Shown: positions 30,870-40,005 of the stretch, piece by piece
Numbering within the stretch: position 1 is the stretch's first letter
How the letters are laid out: each line of letters opens with the position of its first letter
Assembly (NCBI GenBank): GCA_900770025.1
Contig: CAAGIW010000020.1
Coordinates: forward strand, 8,553 to 72,552
Source of the DNA: an uncultured Prevotella sp.
Lineage (GTDB): Bacteria; Bacteroidota; Bacteroidia; Bacteroidales; Bacteroidaceae
Length of the DNA stretch: 64,000 bases
Reading direction: 5' to 3'
Notes under the pieces: generated by a model
What the model was told of the DNA's origin: nothing
Database searches by the model: none
What the model saw: the letters and a program-made list of their open reading frames with translations, nothing else
Translations under genes and position numbers: made by a program

Positions 30870-33275
30870 ATGAGACACACATTATTATATATATATACGC
30901 TGTGCGCCATGCTGATGGGCATGACCACGCAGGCTATCGCACAGACATGGGATTTCTCCTCTTTCAGCGATGCCGATGTAACCGCACTCAATGCAGACAC
31001 CGAGAACTGGACCTACGACTCATCCAACAACAGATGGAAGAATGCCAAGGCTCTGACCAATGAGCCGCTCATGGCAAACGGGCAGGAGGTGGCTGCCACC
31101 AAGGGACTGAGGTTTACCATCAGTGCTGCTGACGGACTGCGATTGGACAACAAGAAACACTCGTGCACACTCAATGGAGCAGGCAGATCGCTCACCATAC
31201 CGAGCCTGAAAAAGGGCGATCAGGTGACTGTGGTGTGCCAGTCGTCGAGCAGCAGCACGGCACGCGCACTCACACCCACCAACCTCACCGTGACCGAAGG
31301 CTTTGTGAAAACCACGGAAAAACAGACCTGCACAGGCACTGTGGATGCAGATGGCGATGTGACACTCACTGCCGACGGCGGCATCTATGTGTATAGCATC
31401 GTGGCCGGAACCAACTCCGGAGGTGGAGAACAAGGCGGGGGAGAAGAGGGTGGAGGCACCCAGCCTGCCGAAGACCACTCAGGCAAGTTTGACGTGAACA
31501 AGAATCAAGCCCTGCTCACCCTGAGCGGCAATGTGCTGAAATACTACAACACCGAGGAATTGGCTTCCATCGACATCAACAAGGCCGAGGGCAGTGTGAC
31601 CGTGAAGGGAAAGACCGGCGAGTGGAGCGACCTGTTCACCAAGAGCGTGGCCGCCATTGGATTCAGCAAGGCATCGCAGGGCGGTCAGGAAGGCGATATA
31701 ACCAACAACGGAGTGGAGATTACCGATGCCAAAGGATGGCTGGAGTCTGCCTACGTCACCTGGAACCTTCTGAGTGGAGCCTCCTCATATAATGTATATG
31801 TGAAGGGCGGCAACTATGCCACCTACACCAAGATAGACCAGCAGTTGGTGCGCAACTATGGCACCTACGGGCGTGCCGACATGGTGGGATTGGTGCCTGC
31901 CGCCAACTACGAACTGAAGGTGGTGCCTGTCATCGGCGGTGCTGAAGACGACACCAAGGCCAGCACAGCCACCAGCATCGCCGTCAGTGGCTACGACCGT
32001 TCTGGCTTTGCCCATCTCGGAGGCAGCGCAGTGGGAGCCTATAACAACGACGGAAGTCTGAAGGCCAACGCCCGTGTCATCTATGTTACTGCCGCCACTG
32101 CCAAGACGGTGAGCCTGGATGTGATAGACAGCAGCAAGGGTACAGCCAATACCTACACCGGATTGCAGGCCATCATCAATGCCTACCAGAAGGGATTGGA
32201 GACCCGTCCGTTGGCCGTGCGTATCGTGGGCACCATCACCGGTGGCGATATGGACAGCTTCGGCAGCAGCGCCGAGGGACTGCAGATAAAGGGAAAGAAC
32301 AACACCACCGCCATGAACATCACTATGGAGGGTATCGGCGAGGATGCCGGCATCTGGGGTTTTGGCATCCTGATGCGCAATGCCGTGAGCGTGGAACTGC
32401 GCAACTTTGCCGTCATGCTGTGCATGGATGATGCCGTGAGCTTGGACACCGACAACAAATACTGCTGGGTTCACCATCTCGATCTGTTCTATGGCAATAC
32501 CGGCGGCGACAGCGATCAGGCCAAGGGCGACGGTACCGTGGATGTGAAAAGCGATTCACAGTATATCACCATCGCCTACAACCACTTCTGGGACAGCGGC
32601 AAGTCGTCGCTCTGCGGCATGAAGAGCGAGAGCGGACCCAACTACATCTGCTACCACCACAACTGGTTTGACCATAGCGATTCGCGCCATCCGAGAGTGC
32701 GCTCCATGTCGGTGCATGTGTGGAACAACTACTACGACGGCTGTTCCAAGTATGGCGTGGGCTCCACCATGGGCAGCAGCGTGTTTGTAGAGAGCAACTA
32801 TTTCCGCAACACCAAGAACCCCATGCTCATCTCTTTGCAGGGTACCGATGCCAAGGGCGACGGCACTTTCTCGGGCGAGAACGGCGGTGTCATCAAGAGC
32901 TATGGCAACGTGTATGCCGAGAAGAGTTCGGGCAGCAACTACACTCCCATCACCCAGAACCAGAGTGCCACCGGTTTCGACTGCTACGAGGTGACCAACC
33001 GCAGCGACGAGGTGCCCTCCACGGTGAAGGCATTGGTGGGCGGAACGGCTTACAACAACTTCGACACCGATGCCAATCTGATGTATCAATACACCCCCGA
33101 CAACGCTGCTGACGTGCCTGCCGTGGTGACTGGGTGGACAGGTGCCGGACGTATGAACAAGGGAGACTTCCAATGGACCTTCAACAACAGCACCGAAGAC
33201 ACCAACTATGGGGTGATCAGCGGACTGAAGACTGCCTTGCAGAACTACAAGAGCAGTTTGGTGGGAGGCTTCTGA
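30870..33275 (+). CDS. Secreted multidomain pectate lyase, family PL1
   Basis: The 801-residue protein has a signal peptide ending QAIAQ. A beta-sandwich region (about 25-180) and a Gly/Glu linker (GGGEQGGGEEGGG) precede a fibronectin-like region (about 290-370) and then a right-handed beta-helix with PL1 motifs: WVHHLDLF, KSDSQYITIAYNHFWDS, CYHHNWFDHSDSRHPRVR with the catalytic-type Arg, and VWNNYYDG. The PL1 family cleaves polygalacturonate by beta-elimination with calcium. It acts outside the cell or on its surface. It fits with the sulfatase downstream, the mannonate-type dehydrogenase and the PL9 lyase as a pectin-use cluster. Confidence 0.9.
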   Translation: MRHTLLYIYTLCAMLMGMTTQAIAQTWDFSSFSDADVTALNADTENWTYDSSNNRWKNAKALTNEPLMANGQEVAATKGLRFTISAADGLRLDNKKHSCTLNGAGRSLTIPSLKKGDQVTVVCQSSSSSTARALTPTNLTVTEGFVKTTEKQTCTGTVDADGDVTLTADGGIYVYSIVAGTNSGGGEQGGGEEGGGTQPAEDHSGKFDVNKNQALLTLSGNVLKYYNTEELASIDINKAEGSVTVKGKTGEWSDLFTKSVAAIGFSKASQGGQEGDITNNGVEITDAKGWLESAYVTWNLLSGASSYNVYVKGGNYATYTKIDQQLVRNYGTYGRADMVGLVPAANYELKVVPVIGGAEDDTKASTATSIAVSGYDRSGFAHLGGSAVGAYNNDGSLKANARVIYVTAATAKTVSLDVIDSSKGTANTYTGLQAIINAYQKGLETRPLAVRIVGTITGGDMDSFGSSAEGLQIKGKNNTTAMNITMEGIGEDAGIWGFGILMRNAVSVELRNFAVMLCMDDAVSLDTDNKYCWVHHLDLFYGNTGGDSDQAKGDGTVDVKSDSQYITIAYNHFWDSGKSSLCGMKSESGPNYICYHHNWFDHSDSRHPRVRSMSVHVWNNYYDGCSKYGVGSTMGSSVFVESNYFRNTKNPMLISLQGTDAKGDGTFSGENGGVIKSYGNVYAEKSSGSNYTPITQNQSATGFDCYEVTNRSDEVPSTVKALVGGTAYNNFDTDANLMYQYTPDNAADVPAVVTGWTGAGRMNKGDFQWTFNNSTEDTNYGVISGLKTALQNYKSSLVGGF

Positions 33276-33308
33276 CGAACATTCCGAGTGTCAAGAAACA
33301 CACGCTAT

Positions 33309-34700
33309 ATGAACAATAACCATTTGAAAGCACTGGCATGTCTGTCGGGCGCACTGCCTGTCATGCCAGTGCTTCATGCCGTGGCGCAGCAGCCTAACAT
33401 TGTCTTCATCCTTGCCGACGACTTAGGTTATGGCGATCTGTCGTGCTATGGCAGCAAGCATATCAAGACACCCAATATCGACCGACTGGCACGCACGGGC
33501 ACTTCGTTCTCGCAATGCTATGCGGGCAGCGGCATCTCTTCGCCCTCCCGATGTGCACTGATGACGGGCAGAAACACCGGTCACAGCACTATTCGCGACA
33601 ACCAGTGTACGGCCGGAGGCATCAAGGGCATCAAGATAAACCCCAAAGGCGACACCACCTATGTGAGGCGTGCCAACCTGTTGCCCACAGACACCACCAT
33701 CGCCACCGTGCTTTCCGCCGCTGGCTATCGCACCTGCTTGGTAAACAAGTGGCATTTGGACGGTTACGACCCCAAGGCTGCACCCAATCACCGCGGCTTC
33801 CATGAGTTCTATGGCTGGACCATCAGCACCGTCCACTCCAATGCCCCCTATTATTATCCCTATTACCGCTTTGCCGGCGACTCGCTCATCCATATCGATG
33901 AGAATGCCCGCGACCGCCACATCAGGCACAACACCGACATCTCCACCGATGATGCCATCGCCTTTGTGCAGCGCAACAGTCAGCGTCCCTTCTTCCTGTA
34001 CTTGGCCTATGATGCACCGCACGAGCCCTACATCATCGAAGACACCCACTGGTATGACGAGCAGGAGGAATGGAGTATCACCGACAAGCGCTATGCCGCT
34101 TTGGTCACACACATGGATGCTGCCATAGGCCGACTGCTCGACGAACTGGACCGCCTGCATCTGCGGGAGAACACCCTGGTTATCTTTGCCTCCGACAATG
34201 GTCCTGCCGTGCAGGCTCCGCTGGAGGCTTTCCGCTGTGCCGCCGGCTTCAAGGGGCGCAAGGGACAACTCTATGAGGGGGGCATCCGCGTGCCCTTCAT
34301 CGTGAACCAGCCTGGCAAGGTGCCTGTGCAGCAACTCGACAACGTGATTTACTTTCCCGACATGATGCCCACCCTTGCCGCCATTGCCGGAGCAGGGAAG
34401 TATCTGCCTGCCCGTACCGACGGCATAGACGTGTCGCCCCTGTTTACGGGCTGCCAAAAGGTGACTGACAATCGTATGCTCTATTGGGAGTTTCCGGGTA
34501 AGCAGAGGGCTGCCCGCAAGGGAAAGTGGAAGTGCGTGACCGTGCGGCCCGATGCTCCTTTGGAACTGTATGATTTGGAGACCGACCCGGGCGAGACGAA
34601 CAATCTGGCCAAGCAATATCCGGAAGTGGTGGAACAGATGGACAGGGAGATGAGGCAGATGCGCACGCCTTCGCCCTACTGGCCGCTGGCCGACGACTGA
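33309..34700 (+). CDS. Secreted arylsulfatase-family enzyme, serine-type
   Basis: The 463-residue protein has a signal peptide (LSGALPVMPVLHAVAQ) and then the S1 sulfatase start NIVFILADDLGYGDLSC with metal Asp37 and Asp38. The formylglycine site reads SSPSRCALMTGR: Ser77 takes the place of the usual Cys, so maturation would need an anaerobic (anSME-type) radical-SAM enzyme that accepts serine. Also seen are KWHLDGYDPKAAPNHRGF and FASDNGP. It removes sulfate esters from a glycan, but sulfate is not a normal pectin part, so the substrate is unclear. The gene ends 25 bases inside the convergent RluA gene. Confidence 0.88.
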   Translation: MNNNHLKALACLSGALPVMPVLHAVAQQPNIVFILADDLGYGDLSCYGSKHIKTPNIDRLARTGTSFSQCYAGSGISSPSRCALMTGRNTGHSTIRDNQCTAGGIKGIKINPKGDTTYVRRANLLPTDTTIATVLSAAGYRTCLVNKWHLDGYDPKAAPNHRGFHEFYGWTISTVHSNAPYYYPYYRFAGDSLIHIDENARDRHIRHNTDISTDDAIAFVQRNSQRPFFLYLAYDAPHEPYIIEDTHWYDEQEEWSITDKRYAALVTHMDAAIGRLLDELDRLHLRENTLVIFASDNGPAVQAPLEAFRCAAGFKGRKGQLYEGGIRVPFIVNQPGKVPVQQLDNVIYFPDMMPTLAAIAGAGKYLPARTDGIDVSPLFTGCQKVTDNRMLYWEFPGKQRAARKGKWKCVTVRPDAPLELYDLETDPGETNNLAKQYPEVVEQMDREMRQMRTPSPYWPLADD

Positions 34701-36328
34701 CCTTCTGGGCACTCCAAGTGTAGCAACCTGCCGGTGAAGGGGTGCACAAACTCCAACGCTTCGGCATGGAGCAGCAGTTCGCTGGTGGGGCCGCCGTGGC
34801 CATAGAGGGCATCGCCCACGATGGGTGTGCCTAATCCTTCGGGGTGGGCGCAGTGAACCCTCAGCTGGTGGGTGCGTCCTGTCTGCGGATAGAGTGCCAC
34901 CCGTGTCTTTCCTCCTTGTTCGGTGCCCATGATGGTGTAGCGTGTCACGGCCGGTTTGCCGTGCTCCCAGTCTGCCACCTGTTGGGGATAGTTGGTGGGA
35001 TGAGGCGCCAAGGGCAGCTCTAACAGACCGCTTTCCGGCACGCAGGGCACTCCGTCGAGCACCGCCACATATCTTTTCTTCACCATTCTCTGCGCAAAGA
35101 GCCGTTGCATACGGGTGTATGCCTCCATGCCCTTTGCCACTATCAGCAGTCCGCTTGTGGCCATGTCTAAGCGGTGCACCACCATCGGCGTAGTGCCTTT
35201 GGGCAGTCGTTGCTGCATCAAGGTGAGCACCGACCTGCGTTCGCTGCGGCCGGGCACGCTGAGCATCCCCTTGGGCTTGTTCACCACACACAGCCATTCG
35301 TCTTCATATACCGTCTGCAGTTCTCCCTCATCGTCTTGTTGCAGGGGGTTGGGTTCCACCTGCAGCCCCTGCATCATGTAGGTCAGTATGGGCAGACACT
35401 TGCCTCTGCAGGCAGGATAGTAGTGCAGATGGTGTCTCACCTCTCCCTTGGGCGAGTCTCCCCACCAGAACTCCGCCATGCACAGCGGTTGCCAGTGGTG
35501 CCGATAGGCGTGTTGCAGCAGTTTTGGTGCGCAGCAGTCGCCAGCCCCTGCCGGTGGAATGCGGCGTGTGGTCTGTTGAAAAATCTGGGTCAGTGTGCAG
35601 TGCTCCCCCTTGGCGTTCAGCATGTTGTATTGGTCGAAGAGCCAGCGCTGCAGGGCATCCGAGCGGTTGCTGCGCTCCCTTTTCAGTTGTTCTATCCTGT
35701 CTGCATGGGGTGCCAAGCGCATCTTCATCCGCTCCTGTTCGTCCTGATGCTGCTTCCTCATGCGTTTCAGTTGCGCTTTCTGATACTGGCTTTCTTTGGT
35801 CAGCTGTTGCAGCAAAGCCTCGTTGGCCGTGGGCCTGAGCCGGTGTCGGCGCTCCCTGTCGTGTTCCATCAGGCGGCGATAGTCTTCTTCTTCCGTGCGG
35901 TGCTGCTGCTCCATGTGCTCCATCTCGCTGCGCAGTTGGCGGTAGTCGTCATCCTGTTCCATGCTTTCTATAGAGCGGTTGAGCGCACTTATCCTGCTTT
36001 CCTCCTGCTTGAAATGGCCGTCGGGTTGCTGTGCATCAAAGACTGGCGGCACAAAATAGGGCCAGTCGTTGCGCTCTGCCAGCAGTCCTGAGTAGGCAGC
36101 CAAGAAGCCGATGCCCTCGGGAGCCTGCACCACCAGCACGCCAAACATCTTTCCCCGTTGCAGTTCCTGTTGCCATGCAGTTTGTTGCCGCAGATAGTGC
36201 TGCACCCTTGTTGCCGCCTCCACGGCCAAAGGGTGGGGCGTATAGTGGAAGGGACAGGTGAACAACTGCGGCAGTTCAACTCCTTCTGGCAGCGGTTCCT
36301 GATGATGGAAAAGCATGTGAAGCATCAT
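34676..36328 (-). CDS. RluA-family pseudouridine synthase with long N-terminal coiled-coil extension
   Basis: The 550-residue protein carries a C-terminal RluA catalytic domain (about 300-545): VNKPKGMLSVPGR, HRLDMATSGLLIVAKG with the catalytic Asp, RYVAVLDG, and TGRTHQLRVH. It isomerises uridine in rRNA or tRNA. The first 280 residues are an extension with a charged coiled coil (about 110-225, rich in E, R and Q). Similar long forms occur in Bacteroidota. A TACCTTTG box at 36334-36341 is so close to the first ATG (36326-36328) that the true start may be one of the next Mets (36325 or 36316). Confidence 0.88.
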   Translation of the reverse strand: MMLHMLFHHQEPLPEGVELPQLFTCPFHYTPHPLAVEAATRVQHYLRQQTAWQQELQRGKMFGVLVVQAPEGIGFLAAYSGLLAERNDWPYFVPPVFDAQQPDGHFKQEESRISALNRSIESMEQDDDYRQLRSEMEHMEQQHRTEEEDYRRLMEHDRERRHRLRPTANEALLQQLTKESQYQKAQLKRMRKQHQDEQERMKMRLAPHADRIEQLKRERSNRSDALQRWLFDQYNMLNAKGEHCTLTQIFQQTTRRIPPAGAGDCCAPKLLQHAYRHHWQPLCMAEFWWGDSPKGEVRHHLHYYPACRGKCLPILTYMMQGLQVEPNPLQQDDEGELQTVYEDEWLCVVNKPKGMLSVPGRSERRSVLTLMQQRLPKGTTPMVVHRLDMATSGLLIVAKGMEAYTRMQRLFAQRMVKKRYVAVLDGVPCVPESGLLELPLAPHPTNYPQQVADWEHGKPAVTRYTIMGTEQGGKTRVALYPQTGRTHQLRVHCAHPEGLGTPIVGDALYGHGGPTSELLLHAEALEFVHPFTGRLLHLECPEGQSSASGQ

Positions 36329-36333
36329 GGGTG

Positions 36334-36341
36334 CAAAGGTA
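36334..36341 (-). promoter_or_regulatory. Promoter box (TACCTTTG) of the RluA-type gene
   Basis: Exact TAnnTTTG match on the minus strand. It predicts an RNA start at or next to the annotated ATG. Confidence 0.45.
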
Positions 36342-36442
36342 GGGATTTTTTTTTAATGAAGAGTGAAGAATGAAGAATGAAGAATGGGCCCCACCCGGCC
36401 TCCCCAAAGGGGAGGAGAAAAAATGTTTCCTCAGAACTTCCT

Positions 36443-36517
36443 ATGCCTATTGTGTACAACGTGGCACTGAAGAACAAAGGCAGGATTGCCGGTGCACAAA
36501 AGATTATCATCAGGTAA
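36443..36517 (+). other. Possible 24-codon frame before an orphan terminator
   Basis: ATG to TAA encodes MPIVYNVALKNKGRIAGAQK then IIIR. The peptide is basic. It ends 8 bases before a strong terminator hairpin and no other gene feeds that terminator on the plus strand. It could be a short peptide, the tail of a decayed gene, or part of a small RNA. No promoter box was found. The gap 36329-37138 holds, besides this, the repeats and the palindrome listed below. Confidence 0.25.
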
Positions 36518-36525
36518 TGATGTTC

Positions 36526-36577
36526 GGGACTGCGCTGCAAACACCTCTGTTGCGGCACAGTCCCATTCCTTTTTTTA
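36526..36577 (+). terminator. Orphan intrinsic terminator
   Basis: GGGACTG (36526-36532) pairs with CAGTCCC (36558-36564), and CTGCAA (36535-36540) with TTGCGG (36550-36555). A run of seven or eight Ts follows. No recognised plus-strand gene lies within 1.8 kb upstream. Confidence 0.7.
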
Positions 36578-36735
36578 GATGTATAAAAGGAAGCGGAATA
36601 AGCTCACCGCCACCCTTGGCCTGCCAGGGGAATGTATTATGCTGTGCAAACATAATGTTTTTGCTGCATAATTCAAAATTTCAAGGCAGATATTTTCTGG
36701 TTACTGTTCTGCGAATGCGTTTTTTATGAGAAAAC

Positions 36736-36751
36736 AGAGAGCCGGCTCTCT
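36736..36751. other. 16-bp perfect palindrome
   Basis: AGAGAGCCGGCTCTCT has two-fold symmetry and could be a protein-binding site or a hairpin without a loop. No adjacent gene start suggests which. Confidence 0.5.
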
Positions 36752-36794
36752 CAGATTATCTCGCACTGCCAAGCGCAGAATGGTTACGGCCGAA

Positions 36795-37080
36795 GGCCCC
36801 ACCCGGCCTCTCCAAAGGGGAGGAGAAGAAAGAACAAAGGCCTCACCCGGCCTCCCCAAAGGGGAGGAGAATAAAATATGAACGTAGTAATCAGATTAAA
36901 GGATAAGTGGCTGATGATGAGTGGATAATGTACTTTCAAAAATCCAGTTGGATGCTGTTTGCATTCCAAGGCAAATTGGGGTGATTTCTAAAACGGTGCG
37001 TTTTGCGTTCTAAAACGGTGCGTTTTGCGTTCCAAAATGGTGCGTTTTGCAATGCAAAATGGTGCGTTTTGCAAAATGGC
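36795..37080 (+). repeat. Composite repeat element, copy 2 (palindromes + core + 22-bp array A4)
   Basis: Two ACCCGGCCTC units 44 bp apart (36801 and 36845) with CCAAAGGGGAGGAG lead into ATGAACGTAGTAATCAGATT (36878) and GATTAAAGGATAAGTGG. Then comes CAAATTGGGGTGATTTCTAAA and four GGTGCG units at 36995, 37017, 37039 and 37061, exactly 22 bp apart. A lone palindrome copy sits at 36388-36420. Confidence 0.8.
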
Positions 37081-37138
37081 CATTTTCTTTCGGTGCGCAG
37101 AGGCACCGGAAGGGGTGGTCCATCCCCCATTCTCGGCA

Positions 37139-38440
37139 TCAGGGAGCGCACTCTGCCAAACCGTCGCCGATGCGGTGGCAGATGAGCAACACCTTGGTAT
37201 GGTCGTGCAGGGTGGTGGCAAAGATGAAGGTGCTGCCCCCCTCCTTTATCTTCAGTCGCTTGCGCAGGTCGGGCACCGACAGGGGGAAGTTGCGCACAGT
37301 GATGTTGGCTTGGGCCACATCACGCAGGGCCTGCTTCAGATCCTTGCCCAGGGTAGATGCTGCCATGAGGGCAAAGTGCCTGCCGGGGAAGGAGTGCTGG
37401 GGTGTGCTGCTTATGAAAAGATGGCTGTTGGGCGACAGTTGACTCATGCCGTGCCGCTGTTCCATCAGTTCAAAAAGTCCGGCCTTCATCCATGCCGCAT
37501 CGGGTTCGTAGAGATACAGTCCTCCCCGTTGCAGTTGTGTCATACTGGGTCGCTCGCACTGAACGCTGGTGCTGCCGGTGGATGGCAGGTCAAACACCTC
37601 TTCCATACAGCCCGTGCACAGCCCTTGACCGTTGGTGCGCTCGCCATGACACACCACCCTGAGCCCTGCATGGCCGCCGCCGGTCTCTAACGACTGGTGT
37701 GGATGCTCCATCACCAACAGCAGTTCCTTGCATTCGTTGTTCACCGAAACGAGGTGCACCTGGCTCACCCACGGAGCCATGTCGGCCACCGCCTTGCGCC
37801 AGTCGAGCATGGGCGAGAGCTTGAGCATCACCATCCGGGCCTTCTGCATCAGCAGCGGCTTCAGTTCCTTCACGTTGGGTGTGCAGTCGTCTATGGCAAA
37901 GGTGCGGCCTCCGTGCAGGTTGCGTCGGGCTGGGTCGGCAAACAGCATCGTCACAGGTTGCATGGTGTGCAGGTGGTCTATGCCGTTGGCACACAGGGCG
38001 TGGGTGCCCCGAGGCAGCATCACCTGCAGGTTGTGCTCCACGATGGCGGCAAGATGATGGTCTTGTTCCACGTAGGTGGCGTGGCCGAACAGGGGTGCCA
38101 ACAGGGTGAAATCCACGCCAAAGCCTCCGGTAAGGTCGGTCATGGTGGGTGCTTCGCCGCTGTTGCAGTGTTCCTGCAGCCACTGTTTAGCCACCTTGGC
38201 CTTGTAGTGTGCGGTGGCTTCGCTCGAACACTGCTCCATCGACAGGTGAACGGGATATTCCACCTCTGGCTGTGCCGCCCACGAGGGCAGTTTGCTGCAG
38301 GCCGTTTGCCACCCCGCAATCTGGCGCAGGGCTGTGGGCATGTCCACCCCATCGTGGGCGTGGCCATGCTTCAGTGCCGTTTGTCGCACGTCATCATGTA
38401 GGTGCTGCCGGATAAACTGTCGTGTTGCTTCGTTCATCAT
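37139..38440 (-). CDS. Class I SAM-dependent methyltransferase with THUMP-like domain
   Basis: The 433-residue cytosolic protein has a methyltransferase core at about 95-260: the SAM loop MTDLTGGFGVDFTLLAPLFG, an acidic end YVEQDHHLA, and LFADPARRNLHGGR in the position of the catalytic-motif loop. The C-terminal third (about 330-433) resembles the THUMP-like domain found in this Bacteroidota family. The target is probably RNA but is not known. It is the last gene of a minus-strand run, 12 bases after the DUF3943 gene. Confidence 0.78.
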   Translation of the reverse strand: MMNEATRQFIRQHLHDDVRQTALKHGHAHDGVDMPTALRQIAGWQTACSKLPSWAAQPEVEYPVHLSMEQCSSEATAHYKAKVAKQWLQEHCNSGEAPTMTDLTGGFGVDFTLLAPLFGHATYVEQDHHLAAIVEHNLQVMLPRGTHALCANGIDHLHTMQPVTMLFADPARRNLHGGRTFAIDDCTPNVKELKPLLMQKARMVMLKLSPMLDWRKAVADMAPWVSQVHLVSVNNECKELLLVMEHPHQSLETGGGHAGLRVVCHGERTNGQGLCTGCMEEVFDLPSTGSTSVQCERPSMTQLQRGGLYLYEPDAAWMKAGLFELMEQRHGMSQLSPNSHLFISSTPQHSFPGRHFALMAASTLGKDLKQALRDVAQANITVRNFPLSVPDLRKRLKIKEGGSTFIFATTLHDHTKVLLICHRIGDGLAECAP

Positions 38441-38452
38441 GTGTGCATTTGC

Positions 38453-39997
38453 TTAGAGTTTCATCATCAGTCCCACTCTGGCGTCAAAGGTTTTGGCTTT
38501 CACATTGTCGTGGTATTTGTAGCGGGTGTCGCGCCAATAATACGAGGCGGCCACCTCGGTGCTCCACCTGTCGTTGATGCGGAATATCATTCTGGGGCTC
38601 AGCACCAGCAGCGATGCGTGGCCTTTGTCGCCCTGGGCGTTGAGATAGATGGGGTCGATGGTCTCCAAGTCTTTGCCCTCATAGCCCTTCCACGTGTAGA
38701 TGCGGTAATAGTCGGCATTGACAATCAGCGAGCCATACATGCCAAAATCGAGTGTGGTGCCCACCTTGGCGCTGAAACCGCTGCCCAGGTTATAGTCGCG
38801 GTCAATCACATTGTAGTGGTCGCTGAGCGAGCCTCCTAACAGAATGGCGTTCAGAAATATGCGCTGCTCTATGCCCATCAGGTTGCCAGTAGGCGGAAAG
38901 CGGTAGATGAAGCCAGGGCCCAAAGAGGCGGCTTCGGAGATGCGGAAGGGCACCAGCGAACTGCCATCTTTCACGGGTTGCGAGTCATAATAGTTGAAGT
39001 GCTGGAAGAAACCGAACATGGCGGTCATGTCGTCGTCGGTGTGTATGGGGGTGCCCCACAGGCGGCCCACCAGGTGAACGCTGCTGATGAGCGGCTGGTT
39101 GCTGCTCAGTCCGAAGGTCACGTCGGCGGCAAAGTAGTCGTAGGGCTTGTTGTTGTCCACGTCGTAAGAGTTGCCGTAAGAGAGACTTACGTTGACATAG
39201 GGAGCATGTTCGCCCCTGAACATTGCATTGTTGTCGGCAATATACCTGTCGCCCACGGCCATCACCGCCGTCACAGGCAGCTTGTTGTAGTCGTGATACT
39301 TGTAGTATTGGTGTCTCACCTTCCACGCATCTCCGTTGATAATGCGGTTGAGAGCACCGATGGGACAGATGGCTGCGCCCAATGCTTCGCGCCAAAAGCG
39401 GGCCCATCCGCGCTTGCTGTCGTCATAGACCAGCTGGCTCAGGCGGTGAGTCACCTCGCCAATGCACACGCCTCCCATGGTGGTGGCTATCAAGTCGTTG
39501 ATGGCTGGTGGCTCTATCTCGCAGATAGTCTCCCACATCAGGCTTCCGCCAAAGGCATAGGGCACCGACTGCCAGAAGTCAAGTCCGTTGCTTCGGGCGG
39601 CGTTGAAGTACAGACCTCCGTGGTAGGGGTGGGCAAAGAGGTTGGTGGAAAACTGGTCGTTGTCCCACACAAAGCCCGTCTTCAGGTTGTGATGCACGGT
39701 GTGCAGGTTGATTTGGGCGAAGTCTGCATTGAGCACAAAGCGGTCGAAGCATTGCACAAAGGCATTGATGCCCACTGTTTCGGCGGCGGCCAGCCAGGGC
39801 TTTTTCCTGCCATAGCCCGGACGGTTGTAGGCATAGATGGCGGTGCTGTCGGTGCTGTTGGTGGGTGCGGCGCAGCAAACGGCGGTGCTGTCGGCATGGG
39901 CGGTCATTGCAGAGTCGAGTGGGGCAGTGCTGTCTTGTGCTGCAGTGGAGCCCACTATCATGGCGCCGGCAAGGGCAATGAGAAGTGTTCTGTTCAT
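38453..39997 (-). CDS. DUF3943 domain-containing envelope protein
   Basis: The 514-residue protein has a signal peptide (LLIALAGAMIVGSTAAQ). The DUF3943 part (about 85-250) is shown by GFVWDNDQFSTNLFAHPYHG, NGLDFWQSVPYAFGGSLMWE and GGVCIGEVTHRLSQLVYDD. The remainder has alternating aromatic strands (ANDVTFGL-like segments) that look like an outer-membrane barrel ending in VGLMMKL. Its function is unknown. It lies 8 bases after the repeat-protein gene and 12 bases before the methyltransferase gene, so the three form an operon. Confidence 0.82.
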   Translation of the reverse strand: MNRTLLIALAGAMIVGSTAAQDSTAPLDSAMTAHADSTAVCCAAPTNSTDSTAIYAYNRPGYGRKKPWLAAAETVGINAFVQCFDRFVLNADFAQINLHTVHHNLKTGFVWDNDQFSTNLFAHPYHGGLYFNAARSNGLDFWQSVPYAFGGSLMWETICEIEPPAINDLIATTMGGVCIGEVTHRLSQLVYDDSKRGWARFWREALGAAICPIGALNRIINGDAWKVRHQYYKYHDYNKLPVTAVMAVGDRYIADNNAMFRGEHAPYVNVSLSYGNSYDVDNNKPYDYFAADVTFGLSSNQPLISSVHLVGRLWGTPIHTDDDMTAMFGFFQHFNYYDSQPVKDGSSLVPFRISEAASLGPGFIYRFPPTGNLMGIEQRIFLNAILLGGSLSDHYNVIDRDYNLGSGFSAKVGTTLDFGMYGSLIVNADYYRIYTWKGYEGKDLETIDPIYLNAQGDKGHASLLVLSPRMIFRINDRWSTEVAASYYWRDTRYKYHDNVKAKTFDARVGLMMKL

Positions 39998-40005
39998 GGT
40001 GCGCC

